From contig NZ_JAGGOO010000013.1 in assembly GCF_018614415.1 (NCBI RefSeq), positions 1 through 42,222 on the forward strand: DNA of 42,222 bases, given 5' to 3'. Under the pieces are notes generated by a model. It worked only from the letters and a program-made list of their open reading frames with translations, made no database searches and was not told the origin of the DNA. The position numbers were made by a program, and so were the translations under genes. Every line of letters starts with the position of its first letter. Position 1 is the stretch's first letter. This DNA comes from Streptomyces sp. ISL-12. GTDB taxonomy: Bacteria; Actinomycetota; Actinomycetes; Streptomycetales; Streptomycetaceae. Positions 16,687 through 24,871 of the stretch are shown one piece after another.

Positions 16687-17769
16687 TCAGGAGGAGGCGG
16701 GGGGCGCGAGTTCCGGCGGGCTCTTGTCCCGCCCGCCCGGGTGGCGGTGCCGCCAGATCCAGAACACCGCGCACGACACCAGCGCCCACCCGGCCAGCAC
16801 CAGGAACGGGAACGCGTGCTGGTGCCCGGCGAAGTACACCGCGGTGTGCTGGGCGTTGACCGAGGCGCCCGGCGGCAGCCACTGCCCGATCACGCCCAGC
16901 GCGGACGGCAGCAGCGGCCAGGACACCGCGCCGCCGGACGACGGGTTGCCCAGCAGGATCATGACGCCCCAGGTCGGGAGCATCGCCCAGCGCCCGACCA
17001 GGGTGTTGAACATGGTGAACGTCATCCCGCTGGCGAACATCGTGAACGCGAGGATCAGCCAGGACTCCACGAACGGCAGGTCGAGAGCGCCCAGCAGCCA
17101 GTCGACGACCGCCGCGATGGCGAACCCGCCGAGCAGCGCGTAGGCGAGGGTGAAGCCGATCCGCTCCAGCGGGGTGAGCGCGCGGGCGTGCACGCTGAGC
17201 TGGATCGCGCCGACGAAGCCGATGATCACCGCCGCGAGCGAGATGTAGAAGATCGCCAGACCGCGCGGGTCACCGTCCTGGAGCGGATTGACGTCCCGCA
17301 CGGTTACCGCCACGCCGGTGGCCTTCCCGACCGCCGGGGCCGCCTGCTCCAGCAGTTCCGCGACCGAGGCGCCCGAGGCGGAGGAGACGTCCAGCCGCAC
17401 CTGCCGGCCGTTGTCGCGCAGCTCGAAGACGGCGAAGACGGACTGTTCCTCGACGGCCCGCACGGCCGCCGCCCGTGAGTCGTACGTACGGGTGTGGACC
17501 GAGGAGTTGAGGGCCTTGCCCAGCCCTTCCAGGAACGCCTTCCCCCGCCCCTGCTCGTACGAGCCGACGACGGCCGTGGGGAGCTGGTGCGGGGTCGGGT
17601 TGGCCATGGTGTACGTGTACGACCCGGCGAACAGACCGGCCGCCGCCGCCAGGATCAGCACCAGCACAGTGGCCGGCCACCACGGACCCTCGCGGAACCG
17701 CCTCCAGGCCCCCTCCCGTGCCGGGGGCGGGTTCTGGCCGTCGGGGGCCGTCTCGGGAGTCTCGTGCAC
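16687..17769 (-). CDS. YhgE/ABC-2-like (DUF3533-type) membrane protein
   Basis: 360 residues. One TM near the N-terminus (ATVLVLILAAAAGLFAGSYTY) is followed by an extracellular domain of about 130 residues (LPTAVVG...AVGKATGVAVTVRDVNPL) and about five C-terminal TMs (IFYISLAAVIIGFVGAIQL onward). This topology is that of YhgE/Pip and DUF3533 proteins related to ABC-2 permeases and MmpL-like export. Starts at GTG 17769. Genes of this class often accompany TetR regulators; here the TetR gene converges on it with only a 22-bp gap. Transported substrate unknown. Confidence 0.8.
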   Translation of the reverse strand: MHETPETAPDGQNPPPAREGAWRRFREGPWWPATVLVLILAAAAGLFAGSYTYTMANPTPHQLPTAVVGSYEQGRGKAFLEGLGKALNSSVHTRTYDSRAAAVRAVEEQSVFAVFELRDNGRQVRLDVSSASGASVAELLEQAAPAVGKATGVAVTVRDVNPLQDGDPRGLAIFYISLAAVIIGFVGAIQLSVHARALTPLERIGFTLAYALLGGFAIAAVVDWLLGALDLPFVESWLILAFTMFASGMTFTMFNTLVGRWAMLPTWGVMILLGNPSSGGAVSWPLLPSALGVIGQWLPPGASVNAQHTAVYFAGHQHAFPFLVLAGWALVSCAVFWIWRHRHPGGRDKSPPELAPPASS

Positions 17770-17916
17770 GTTCGCTCGTCCTTGGTCGGGCCTGCCGGTC
17801 CGGTGCGGTGTACGACGGCGGTCATGAGGGGGTGGTGGCGGCTTGCCGGGGAGTGCGGCGGGGGAGACCGGTCCGGCACCCCGGCCGTCGACGGCTCCCG
17901 CCGCCCGCCGCTCCGC

Positions 17917-18513
17917 TCAGACCCGTACCAGCGGTGTGTCCACCAGGTGCTCCGCCAGGAACCAGGCCTGGAGTTCGTTGGTGCGGATGACGTCCGAGAC
18001 CAGGATGTCGTTGGTGCCGTCGTCGCCCTGTTCCTGGACGACCGCGGCGGCGTCGTGGCAGTCGGCGAGGATCTGCTCGTGCGTCTCCAGCAGCCGCGAC
18101 AGCATGGCCGGCACCTCCTCGACCCCGTCCGGCGGCCGGCGCACGGTGGTGATCTCCGCGACATGGCGGGGGTCGCCGACCGCGACACCGCCGAGCGTCT
18201 GGACCCGCTCCGCCATCGTGTCGATCAGTGCCAGCTGCTCGCCCGCGTGCTTGTCCATCAGCAGATGCAGCTGGTAGAACGTCGCCCCGCGCATCAGCCA
18301 GTGGTACTTCTTGTACAGGTCGTGCAGGATGCGCGTGTCCGCCAGGACCTTGTTGAGCCGCTGGGCGGAGTAGAGGCGGGTCTCCATGGACAGGGCCAAG
18401 GGGAACTGCTTGACGGTGCCGAACTCCTGGATGATCCGGCCCTGCTGATGCAGCCACGGCTGGCTGCCGTCGGTCTGGCGTGCCGGTGCCGCCGGCCTGG
18501 GATCGGTGCTCAC
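17917..18513 (-). CDS. Dps-like ferritin-family protein
   Basis: 198 residues from GTG 18513 with AAGGAG 7 nt upstream. The four-helix bundle contains the Dps ferroxidase signature in YHWLMRGATFYQLHLLMDKHAGEQ (His, His, Asp, Glu ligands). It should bind iron at subunit interfaces, protect DNA from oxidants and possibly bind DNA. It has N- and C-terminal extensions of about 20-30 residues beyond the core, as in actinobacterial Dps proteins. It stands alone, 147 bp from the membrane protein gene on the same strand. Confidence 0.9.
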   Translation of the reverse strand: MSTDPRPAAPARQTDGSQPWLHQQGRIIQEFGTVKQFPLALSMETRLYSAQRLNKVLADTRILHDLYKKYHWLMRGATFYQLHLLMDKHAGEQLALIDTMAERVQTLGGVAVGDPRHVAEITTVRRPPDGVEEVPAMLSRLLETHEQILADCHDAAAVVQEQGDDGTNDILVSDVIRTNELQAWFLAEHLVDTPLVRV

Positions 18514-18720
18514 GCCTGAACTCCTTCCACGGGGAGCCGAAGGGGAGTGCCGGCGCCTCGCGCGGCCGGACTCGGCCCCCTGCGACAGTCGACCAGCCGC
18601 CCGCCGGGCCCGCAAACGCTACGGCGCGGGCGAGGCACCCGGTCCCGACGGAAGGGCTGCGGACGGACCGCGCGGAGGGGGTTGTCCAGGCGTTCGCCCG
18701 ACGCCTAAGGTCGGCCCGGG

Positions 18721-18735
18721 TGTAAGCGCTTTCCA
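18721..18735. promoter_or_regulatory. LacI-family operator
   Basis: TGTAAGCGCTTTCCA matches the LacI/GalR consensus TGnAAnCGnTTnCA with the central GCGC dyad. It lies 76 bp upstream of the Gfo/Idh start, in the otherwise featureless 297-bp region between the divergent Dps-like and Gfo/Idh genes. No LacI regulator gene is present in the window. Confidence 0.75.
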
Positions 18736-18810
18736 TCGACTGTCGTCCGCCGTTCACCGTCCGGCGCCCGCACCCCCGTGCTGTCGTCAGCGTCCGAGGA
18801 GGACCCCCGC

Positions 18811-19926
18811 ATGTCCCCGCTCCCCGCCCGCCGCCGGGTGGCCGTCGTCGGCACCGGTGCCATCGTGGCCGGAGGCCATCTGCCCGCGCTCAGAGCCCAT
18901 GCCGACCGGGTCGAGCTGGTCGCCGCCGTGGACGTGGACCCGGCCCGGCTCGACGCCTTCCGTGCCGAGGCCGGCCCCGAGGCCACCGGTCACACCTCGA
19001 TGGGCGCCATGCTGGACGCCGTACGCCCCGACCTGGTCCTCATCGGCACCCCGCCGTCGCTGCACCGGGAGCAGACGGTGGCCGCGCTCAAGGCGGGTGC
19101 CTGGGTGCTGTGCGAGAAGCCGCTGTGCCTGTCGCTCGCCGAGTACGACGACATCGCGGCGGCCGAGCGGGCCTCGGGGGCGTACGCCTCCGTCGTCTTC
19201 CAGCACCGGTACGGCTCCGGCGCCGCGCACGCCCGCGAGCTGATCGCCGGCGGGGAGCTGGGCGCGCCGCTGGTCGCCCACTGCCAGACGACCTGGCACC
19301 GCGACGCCGCCTACTACGCGGTGCCCTGGCGCGGACGCTGGGCCACCGAGGGCGGCGGCCCGACCATGGGCCACGGCATCCACCAGTACGACCTGCTGCT
19401 CCACCTGCTCGGCCCCTGGGCGGAGGTCCGGGCGATGGCCGCGCGGCTGGTGCACGACACCGAGAGCGAGGACGTGTCCACCGCCCTGGTGCGGTTCGCG
19501 AACGGCGCCCTGGCCACCGTGGTCAACAGCGTCCTGTCGCCGGACGAGACGAGCCGCATCCGGGTGGACTGCGCCGACGCCACCGTGGAGCTGACCCACC
19601 TGTACGGCCACCGCAACGCCGACTGGACCTACACCCCGGCCCGGCACGTCGACGCCGGGCGCGCCGCCGCCTGGCGCACCCCGGCCGCCGACGTGCCCAG
19701 CTCCCACACCGCACAGCTCGGCGCGGTCCTCGACGCCTGGGACGCCGGGGAGCGGCCCCCGGGCAGCGGCGAGGAGGCCCGCGCCACCCTGGAGTTCGCC
19801 GCCGCCCTGTACAAGGCGGCGTTCACCGGACAGCCGGTACGCGCGGGGGAGATCGGCCCGGGCGACCCGTTCTACGCCGCGATGCACGGCGACCACCCCG
19901 ACTGGGCCCCCGAGGAGCACGCATGA
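18811..19926 (+). CDS. Gfo/Idh/MocA-family oxidoreductase
   Basis: 371 residues. The N-terminal Rossmann motif VAVVGTGAIVAGGHLPAL is followed by the family's VLCEKPLCLS (catalytic Lys of EKP). The C-terminal alpha/beta domain carries the substrate-site histidines in GGGPTMGHGIHQYDLLLHLLG. Such enzymes oxidise or epimerise sugars and cyclitols with NAD(P). ATG 18811 follows GAGGAGG. First gene of a three-gene operon with 4-bp overlaps, downstream of a LacI-type operator. Confidence 0.93.
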   Translation: MSPLPARRRVAVVGTGAIVAGGHLPALRAHADRVELVAAVDVDPARLDAFRAEAGPEATGHTSMGAMLDAVRPDLVLIGTPPSLHREQTVAALKAGAWVLCEKPLCLSLAEYDDIAAAERASGAYASVVFQHRYGSGAAHARELIAGGELGAPLVAHCQTTWHRDAAYYAVPWRGRWATEGGGPTMGHGIHQYDLLLHLLGPWAEVRAMAARLVHDTESEDVSTALVRFANGALATVVNSVLSPDETSRIRVDCADATVELTHLYGHRNADWTYTPARHVDAGRAAAWRTPAADVPSSHTAQLGAVLDAWDAGERPPGSGEEARATLEFAAALYKAAFTGQPVRAGEIGPGDPFYAAMHGDHPDWAPEEHA

Positions 19927-20852
19927 GCGACGGCATCCGCGTCACCCACACCCACGGCGAGGACATCACGGTCACGACGGCGGCCGGCACGGAGATCCTC
20001 CGGTACGTCTACCGCCCCGACCCCGACCCGTTCGAGTCCCGCAAGCCGTACGCCCACCCGGTGCGCACCCTGGCCGGGCGCACCGTGACCGGGTACCGCC
20101 CCAGCGACCACCGCTGGCACAAGGGCGTGCAGATGACGGCCAGTCACGTGTCCGGGCAGAACTTCTGGGGCGGCAACAGTTATGTCCACGGGCGCGGTTA
20201 CCTGCCGCTGCCCGAGCGCGTCGGCTCGATGCGGCACGACGGCTTCGCGGAACTGACCGCCGAGGACGACCGGCTGGCCCTCACCGAGCACCTCACCTGG
20301 GTCGAGCACGGCGGCGCCGAGTGGGCCCGCGAGGAACGCGGACTGACCGTCCACTCGGTCGACGAGGAATCCGGCTCCTGGGCGCTGGACTGGTCGATCC
20401 GCCTCACCAACCTCCGCGCCGAGCCGCTGGTCTTCGGTTCACCGACCACCGCGGGCCGGGAGATGGCCGGCTACACCGGCCTCCAGTGGCGCGGCCCCCG
20501 CGACTTCACCGGCGGCACGGTTTTCACCCCGGCCGGAACGGGCGCCGGGGAACTGATGGGCACCCAGGGCCCGTGGCTGGCGTTCACCACCGAGCACGAC
20601 GACGTGGACGCCCACTCCACCCTCGTCTTCGCGCACGCGCCCGAGAACCTCGACGAGAAGACCGCGATCCACCCCTCGCACTGGTTCGTGCGCGCCGAGC
20701 CGGTCCCGACCGTCGCGTTCTCCTGGGCGTTCTTCGAGGAGTTCGAGCTGGCGCCCGGGCAGTCCTTCGGCTACCGCTACCGGCTGGTGATCGCCGACGG
20801 CGCCTGGGACCGCGACCGGGTCGCCGCACACCTGGCCAAGCTGCCGTGGTGA
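19923..20852 (+). CDS. PmoA-like protein (DUF6807 family)
   Basis: 309 residues. ILRYVYRPDPDPFESRKPYAHPVRTLAG, PSDHRWHKGVQMTASHVSGQNFWGG and the later His-rich beta-sheet segments are typical of the 'methane oxygenase PmoA' misnamed family, which accompanies Gfo/Idh oxidoreductases in sugar-catabolic clusters and is not a methane monooxygenase. ATG overlaps the upstream stop (ATGA), so the two are translationally coupled. Probably cytoplasmic, with no signal peptide. Function unknown, likely in the same sugar pathway. Confidence 0.85.
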   Translation: MSDGIRVTHTHGEDITVTTAAGTEILRYVYRPDPDPFESRKPYAHPVRTLAGRTVTGYRPSDHRWHKGVQMTASHVSGQNFWGGNSYVHGRGYLPLPERVGSMRHDGFAELTAEDDRLALTEHLTWVEHGGAEWAREERGLTVHSVDEESGSWALDWSIRLTNLRAEPLVFGSPTTAGREMAGYTGLQWRGPRDFTGGTVFTPAGTGAGELMGTQGPWLAFTTEHDDVDAHSTLVFAHAPENLDEKTAIHPSHWFVRAEPVPTVAFSWAFFEEFELAPGQSFGYRYRLVIADGAWDRDRVAAHLAKLPW

Positions 20853-21613
20853 TCCCGCACCCGCTGCCCGGCGCCGTCGGCCTGTCCCACCTCAGCGCCT
20901 ACGACTGGGAGTCCGCCGACGGGGTGTGCGGCGGCAGCCCGCACCTGCACCTGGTGTGCGTGGAGGCGTACGTCGTCACCGCCGGCCGGGGCGCGGTGCA
21001 GACGCTGAGCCCGGACGGCTGCCGGGACATCCCGCTGGGGCCCGGCTCGGTCGCCTGGTTCACGCCGGGCACGGTCCACCGCATGGTCCAGGGCGGCGGC
21101 CTGCGGATCACCGTGCTGATGCAGAACAGCGGACTGCCGGAGGCGGGCGACGCCGTCTTCACCTTCCCGCCCGAGGTGCTCGCCGACCCCGGCGCGTACG
21201 CCGCCGCGGCCACGCTGCCGCCGGGCGGCGGACCGGAGACGGAGGCCGCCGCCCGGCGTCGCCGGGACCTCGCCGTCGAGGGCTACCTCCCGCTGCGCGC
21301 GGCCCTGCTCGCCGGTGACGACACCCCGTTGCGCGCGTTCCAGCGGACCGCCGCCCGCCTGGTCCGCGACAAGGTGCCGGTCTGGCGCGAGGTGTGGCGG
21401 GCCGGCGCGCTGGCCGCCGCCGAACGCACCGGCGCGCAGCTCGACGCCCTGGCGGCCGGTGACCCGGCCCACCTCGACGGGGCGACCGCCCACGCGGCCT
21501 CGCCCACCCGGCTCGGCGGTTACGGCATGTGCGGGCGCCGGGACGAGTACGCCCTGCCGGGGACGACACTGCCGTACGAGGAGACCGGTCGCCCGCGTAC
21601 GGGGCGGGAGTGA
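20849..21613 (+). CDS. Cupin-domain protein
   Basis: 254 residues from GTG 20849, overlapping the upstream TGA by 4 bp. Cupin motif 1 is recognisable in SPHLHLVCVEAYVVTAGRG and motif 2 in PLGPGSVAWFTPGTVHRMV. A helical C-terminal half without a recognisable DNA-binding domain follows. Coupling to Gfo/Idh and PmoA-like genes suggests a sugar isomerase-like or sensing role. The longer open frame upstream is a shadow of the preceding gene. Confidence 0.8.
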   Translation: MIPHPLPGAVGLSHLSAYDWESADGVCGGSPHLHLVCVEAYVVTAGRGAVQTLSPDGCRDIPLGPGSVAWFTPGTVHRMVQGGGLRITVLMQNSGLPEAGDAVFTFPPEVLADPGAYAAAATLPPGGGPETEAAARRRRDLAVEGYLPLRAALLAGDDTPLRAFQRTAARLVRDKVPVWREVWRAGALAAAERTGAQLDALAAGDPAHLDGATAHAASPTRLGGYGMCGRRDEYALPGTTLPYEETGRPRTGRE

Positions 21614-21716
21614 CGGCCGTTCAACTCCCGTTCGCCCGCGGTCGACAAGAGTTGACGGCGCATTGGGAGCGGACGGGTGTGAGGGGGGCGCCGGGACGCG
21701 CATCATCCTCATGAAC

Positions 21717-21741
21717 CCGCGGCCCGAGGGGCGGGCCGCGG
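21717..21741. terminator. Hairpin between the cupin gene and phospholipase gene
   Basis: Perfect 10-bp stem CCGCGGCCCG / CGGGCCGCGG with an AGGGG loop, about 100 bp after the cupin stop and 18 bp before the phospholipase start. It could end the operon or fold in the leader of the next gene. Confidence 0.55.
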
Positions 21742-21758
21742 CCTCATGGAGGTGTGGG

Positions 21759-22214
21759 ATGCACCGCAGAAGACTCGTGACCGGTCTTGCCGCCTCGGCC
21801 CTTTCCGTCCTCACCGTCGTCGCCACCGCCACGGCCGCCGACGCCGTTCCCGCCGACAAACCGCAGGTGCTCGCGAGCTGGACCCAGACCAGCGCGTCGA
21901 GCCAGAGCCTGTGGACCGCAGCCCGCGCCAACCAGTCCGCCTGGTCCGCCTACGGGTTCGACTGGTCCACCGACTACTGCTCGTCCTCCCCGGACAACCC
22001 GCTCGGCTTCCCCTTCAGCGCCTCCTGCGCGCGACACGACTTCGGCTACCGCAACTACAAGGCGGCGGGCACCTTCACCGCCGACAAGGCCCGGCTCGAC
22101 AGCGCCTTCTACGAGGACCTCAAGCGCGTCTGCGCCCGCTACACCGGCGGTACGAAGACCACCTGCGACGGAACGGCGTGGACGTACTACCAGGCCGTCA
22201 AGGCGTTCGGCTGA
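21759..22214 (+). CDS. Secreted prokaryotic phospholipase A2
   Basis: 151 residues. A signal peptide (HRRRLVTGLAASALSVLTVVATATAADA) is followed by a compact PF09056-type PLA2 domain. The catalytic His-Asp pair is in SCARHDFGYRNY, with paired cysteines (YCSSSP/SASC and VCARYT/TCDG) for two disulfides, as in Streptomyces violaceoruber PLA2. It hydrolyses the sn-2 ester of phospholipids outside the cell, with Ca2+. ATG 21759 follows GGAGG. Its last 17 bp overlap the convergent PAP2 gene. Confidence 0.93.
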   Translation: MHRRRLVTGLAASALSVLTVVATATAADAVPADKPQVLASWTQTSASSQSLWTAARANQSAWSAYGFDWSTDYCSSSPDNPLGFPFSASCARHDFGYRNYKAAGTFTADKARLDSAFYEDLKRVCARYTGGTKTTCDGTAWTYYQAVKAFG

Positions 22215-22776
22215 CGCACCCCGGCCGGGTACGGGCCGTCACCGCCAGGGTGACGGCCGCACTCGCGACCCCCAGCACGGCCCCGGCGGCCACATCGCCC
22301 GGATAGTGCACGCCGGTGTGGATCCGCGCGTAGCCGATCGCGCCCGCCAGGGCGGCCAGCGGGACGGCGGCGGGCGGCAGCACCGTGCCGACGGCGGTGG
22401 CGAACGCGACCGCGGAGGCGGTGTGGCCGGACGGGAACGCCGCCGACGCCGGCATCGGCACCCGCCGGTCCACCGTGACCCGGGCGGCCTCCCGGTCGGG
22501 CCGCGGCCGGCGCACCAGGCGCTTGCCGAGCAGGTTGGCCGAGGCCGAGGCCAGGACGAGGGAACCGGCACCGACCGCCGCGGCCCGGCGCCGCCGCCTC
22601 CCGCCCAGGGCGAGCAGGGCGGCGATGGCGAGCGAGATCTTGGAGTGGTCGGCGGCGCGGGAGAGCCGCCGCAGCGTCCGGTCGAGCGCGGGTGTCGGCG
22701 TGGCGGCCACCGCGGCGTACAGGGCTCCGTCCACGGCCCGCAGATCACGCAGTACGGCGGCGGTCGGCTCGCTCAT
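22198..22776 (-). CDS. PAP2-family lipid phosphatase
   Basis: 192 residues with several TM segments. The three phosphatase motifs are visible: KRLVRRPRP, PSGHTAS, and ARIHTGVHYPGDV (family form SR-x5-H-x3-D; here Ala replaces the Ser). It probably dephosphorylates a membrane lipid phosphate such as phosphatidate or undecaprenyl-PP. ATG 22776 has GGAGAAGGAG upstream. The open frame continues another 170 codons upstream, but that part runs antisense through the copper gene. Confidence 0.9.
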   Translation of the reverse strand: MSEPTAAVLRDLRAVDGALYAAVAATPTPALDRTLRRLSRAADHSKISLAIAALLALGGRRRRRAAAVGAGSLVLASASANLLGKRLVRRPRPDREAARVTVDRRVPMPASAAFPSGHTASAVAFATAVGTVLPPAAVPLAALAGAIGYARIHTGVHYPGDVAAGAVLGVASAAVTLAVTARTRPGCVSRTP

Positions 22777-22867
22777 GTGCTCCTTCTCCCCGGGACGTCC
22801 GGACACCAGCCTGACCCGCAGGGGCCCGGACGGCGCCTCGGCCGGGCCCGTACGGGGCAGGTCCGAG

Positions 22868-22896
22868 TTACTGAAGATACCCCTAGGGGGTATGAT
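22868..22896 (+). promoter_or_regulatory. Copper-responsive (CsoR-type) promoter/operator
   Basis: -35 TTACTG (22868-22873) and -10 TATGAT (22891-22896) are spaced 17 bp. The spacer and -10 are covered by the 7-3-7 dyad ATACCCCTAGGGGGTAT (22877-22893), a near-exact CsoR box. CsoR would block RNA polymerase here and leave when it binds Cu(I). Confidence 0.85.
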
Positions 22897-22950
22897 GGAG
22901 GTGACGTGGCGCACGCACGTACCGAGCCCTGAGCCGAGGAGACGACGACC

Positions 22951-23937
22951 ATGAACACGGGACTGCGGATCACCGCCTTCGCGGCCGCCCTGGCCGCGGC
23001 CTTCGGCACGGCCTACGGCGTGGGCGCCGCCCTCGACCCGGCCGTGGAGGACTCCGCGTCCGCCGCCCACGACGAGCACGGTGACCCGGCACGGATGCCG
23101 CAGGCCGGTGACGGTCACGCCGGGCACGAGAGCGTGCCGGCCGGCGGGCTCCAGATCGCCGAGGACGGCTACACGCTGGACCTGGACACGCCCCGCGTCA
23201 CCGCCGGGCGGCGCACCGAGCTGAGCTTCACCGTCCGCGACGACCACGGGCGGGCCGTCACCGCGTACCGGCGTGAACACGGCAAGGAGCTCCACCTCGT
23301 CCTGGCCTCACGCGACCTGGGCACCTACCGCCACCTTCACCCGGAGCGAGCCGCCGACGGCACCTGGAGCACGCCCGTCGACCTGCCCCGGGCGGGCGGA
23401 TACCGGGTCTTCGCCGACTTCACCCCGGCGGAGCGCGGCGCCGGGAACCTCACCCTCGGGGCCGACCTGGCGGCGTCCGGCTCCTACGCGCCGCACGACC
23501 TGCCGGCCCCGGTCGCCACCGCACGCGTCGACGGCTACGAGGTACGGCTGACCGGCGCCCTGCGTCCGGGTCAGGCGAGCAGACTGCGGCTGACGGTCGC
23601 CCGCGACGGCAGGCCCGTCACCGACCTCCAGCCCTACCTCGGCGCCTACGGCCACCTGGTCGCCCTGCGCTCCGGTGACCTCGCCTACCTCCACGTCCAC
23701 CCGAACGGCGAACCCGGTGACGGCACCACGGAGCCCGGTCCCACCGTCTCCTTCACGGCCACCGCGCCCAGCGCCGGCGACTACCGGCTCTTCCTCGACT
23801 TCCGGCACGAGGGGAAGGTCCGGACGGCGGCCTTCACGGTCCGGGCAAGTACGGCACGGGAGGCGGCCACGCCGTCGCCGTCGGCCACCCCCACGGACGG
23901 CCACACCGACGCGCCCGGCACCGGCCACGGCCACTGA
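22951..23937 (+). CDS. His-rich exported protein, probable copper-handling role
   Basis: 328 residues. An N-terminal signal or anchor (LRITAFAAALAAAFGTAYGVGAA) is followed by a His/Asp-rich stretch (HDEHGDP...DGHAGHE). Two repeated beta-sandwich-like modules follow, each with a His-x-His cluster (TYRHLHPE and YLHVHPNGEPGD), and a C-terminal DGHTDAPGTGHGH. It has no enzymatic signature. Location under a CsoR box and the His/Met content point to extracytoplasmic copper binding or buffering (inference). ATG 22951 is preceded by AGGAG. A GC palindrome follows the stop (23939-23954). Confidence 0.8.
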   Translation: MNTGLRITAFAAALAAAFGTAYGVGAALDPAVEDSASAAHDEHGDPARMPQAGDGHAGHESVPAGGLQIAEDGYTLDLDTPRVTAGRRTELSFTVRDDHGRAVTAYRREHGKELHLVLASRDLGTYRHLHPERAADGTWSTPVDLPRAGGYRVFADFTPAERGAGNLTLGADLAASGSYAPHDLPAPVATARVDGYEVRLTGALRPGQASRLRLTVARDGRPVTDLQPYLGAYGHLVALRSGDLAYLHVHPNGEPGDGTTEPGPTVSFTATAPSAGDYRLFLDFRHEGKVRTAAFTVRASTAREAATPSPSATPTDGHTDAPGTGHGH

Positions 23938-23938
23938 G

Positions 23939-23954
23939 CCCCCGGCCGGGGGCG
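23939..23954. terminator. GC palindrome after the copper gene
   Basis: GCCCCCGGCCGGGGGC is a perfect palindrome between two convergent genes and could fold into a short terminator stem. Confidence 0.4.
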
Positions 23955-23967
23955 GCGGCCCGGCGGC

Positions 23968-24747
23968 TCACACCGCGACGACCGTGATCCCCGCCTCTTC
24001 GAACCGCCGTACGGTGTCCGCGTCCACCGCCGCGTCCGTGACCAGCGTGTCCACCGTCTCCGCCGCGCAGATCCGGGCGAACGCCCGCCGGCCGAGCTTG
24101 GTGGAGTCGGCGGCCACCACCACGCGTCCGGCGCGCTCGCACAGCAGCCGGTTGATCGCGGCCTCCGCCTCGTCGTGGGCGGCGGCCCCGTGCGTCACGT
24201 CGAACGCCACGACACCCAGTACCGCCACGTCCATCGTGATCTGGCCGAGCACCCCGTCCGCGAGCGGCCCGATCAGTTCGTAGGACTGCGCCCGCGCCAC
24301 CCCGCCGGTCACCACGATCTTGAACTGCGGCCGGACGGCCAGCTCGTTGGCGATGTTCAACGCGTTGGTGACCACGGTGAGCGCGGGCGTGCCCGAGGCG
24401 AGATCGGGGCGCACGGCCAGCGCGCGCGCCACCTCCGTGGTGGTCGTGCCGCCGGTCAGCCCCACCGCCTCGCCCGGCGCCACCAGGGCGGCGACGGCCT
24501 GCCCGATGCGCTCCTTCTCGGAGGCCCGCCGCGCCGTCTTGTACCGCAGCGGCAACTCGTACGACACCCCGTGCACGACCGCGCCGCCGCGCGTGCGCAC
24601 CAGCATCTGCTGCTCGGCGAGCTGGTCGAAGTCGCGGCGGATCGTCGCGGCCGACACCGCCAGCTCGGCCGCCGCCTCCTCGACATCCAGCCGGCCGCGT
24701 TCGACGAGCAGCTCCAGCAGCGTCTTCCAGCGGGCGTCGCGCGACAT
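23968..24747 (-). CDS. DeoR-family regulator (AgaR type)
   Basis: 259 residues from ATG 24747 (GTG 24753 is in frame, but GGAGGG then sits directly on it). The N-terminal DeoR helix-turn-helix (RLDVEEAAAELAVSAATIRRDFDQLAEQQMLVRTRGGAV) is followed by the sugar-phosphate-binding sensor (VGLTGGTTTTEVARAL, VVTNALNIANEL, VTGGVARAQSYELIG). It is divergent from the SIS isomerase and aldolase genes, which it most likely represses until a phosphorylated sugar binds. Confidence 0.93.
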   Translation of the reverse strand: MSRDARWKTLLELLVERGRLDVEEAAAELAVSAATIRRDFDQLAEQQMLVRTRGGAVVHGVSYELPLRYKTARRASEKERIGQAVAALVAPGEAVGLTGGTTTTEVARALAVRPDLASGTPALTVVTNALNIANELAVRPQFKIVVTGGVARAQSYELIGPLADGVLGQITMDVAVLGVVAFDVTHGAAAHDEAEAAINRLLCERAGRVVVAADSTKLGRRAFARICAAETVDTLVTDAAVDADTVRRFEEAGITVVAV

Positions 24748-24808
24748 GCGCACCCTCCGTTCCTCGGTCCCTGGCCGACCCTAACGCAGATGCTCACCCG
24801 TCAAATGC

Positions 24809-24850
24809 TTGATTGTGCTTGAAAGCTCGCTATACCTTGCAAGAACAATC
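24809..24850. promoter_or_regulatory. DeoR-type operator and promoter of the SIS-aldolase operon
   Basis: GATTGTGCTTG (24811-24821) and CAAGAACAATC (24840-24850) form an 11-bp inverted pair with one mismatch, 18 bp apart. TGCTTGA is also directly repeated. TTGATT (24809) and TATACC (24831) with a 16-bp spacer form a plausible promoter inside the dyad. Confidence 0.6.
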
Positions 24851-24871
24851 AATCCAAGGGAGGGTGTGGCC

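Noticed and set aside
19110..19922. Plus-strand open frame extending the PmoA-like gene upstream
   Set aside because: It is a shadow of the Gfo/Idh gene in another frame; the ATGA-coupled start is well placed.
19923..20852. Methane monooxygenase subunit suggested by the family name PmoA
   Set aside because: The protein is soluble, in a sugar-type operon, and belongs to a family whose name is a misnomer.
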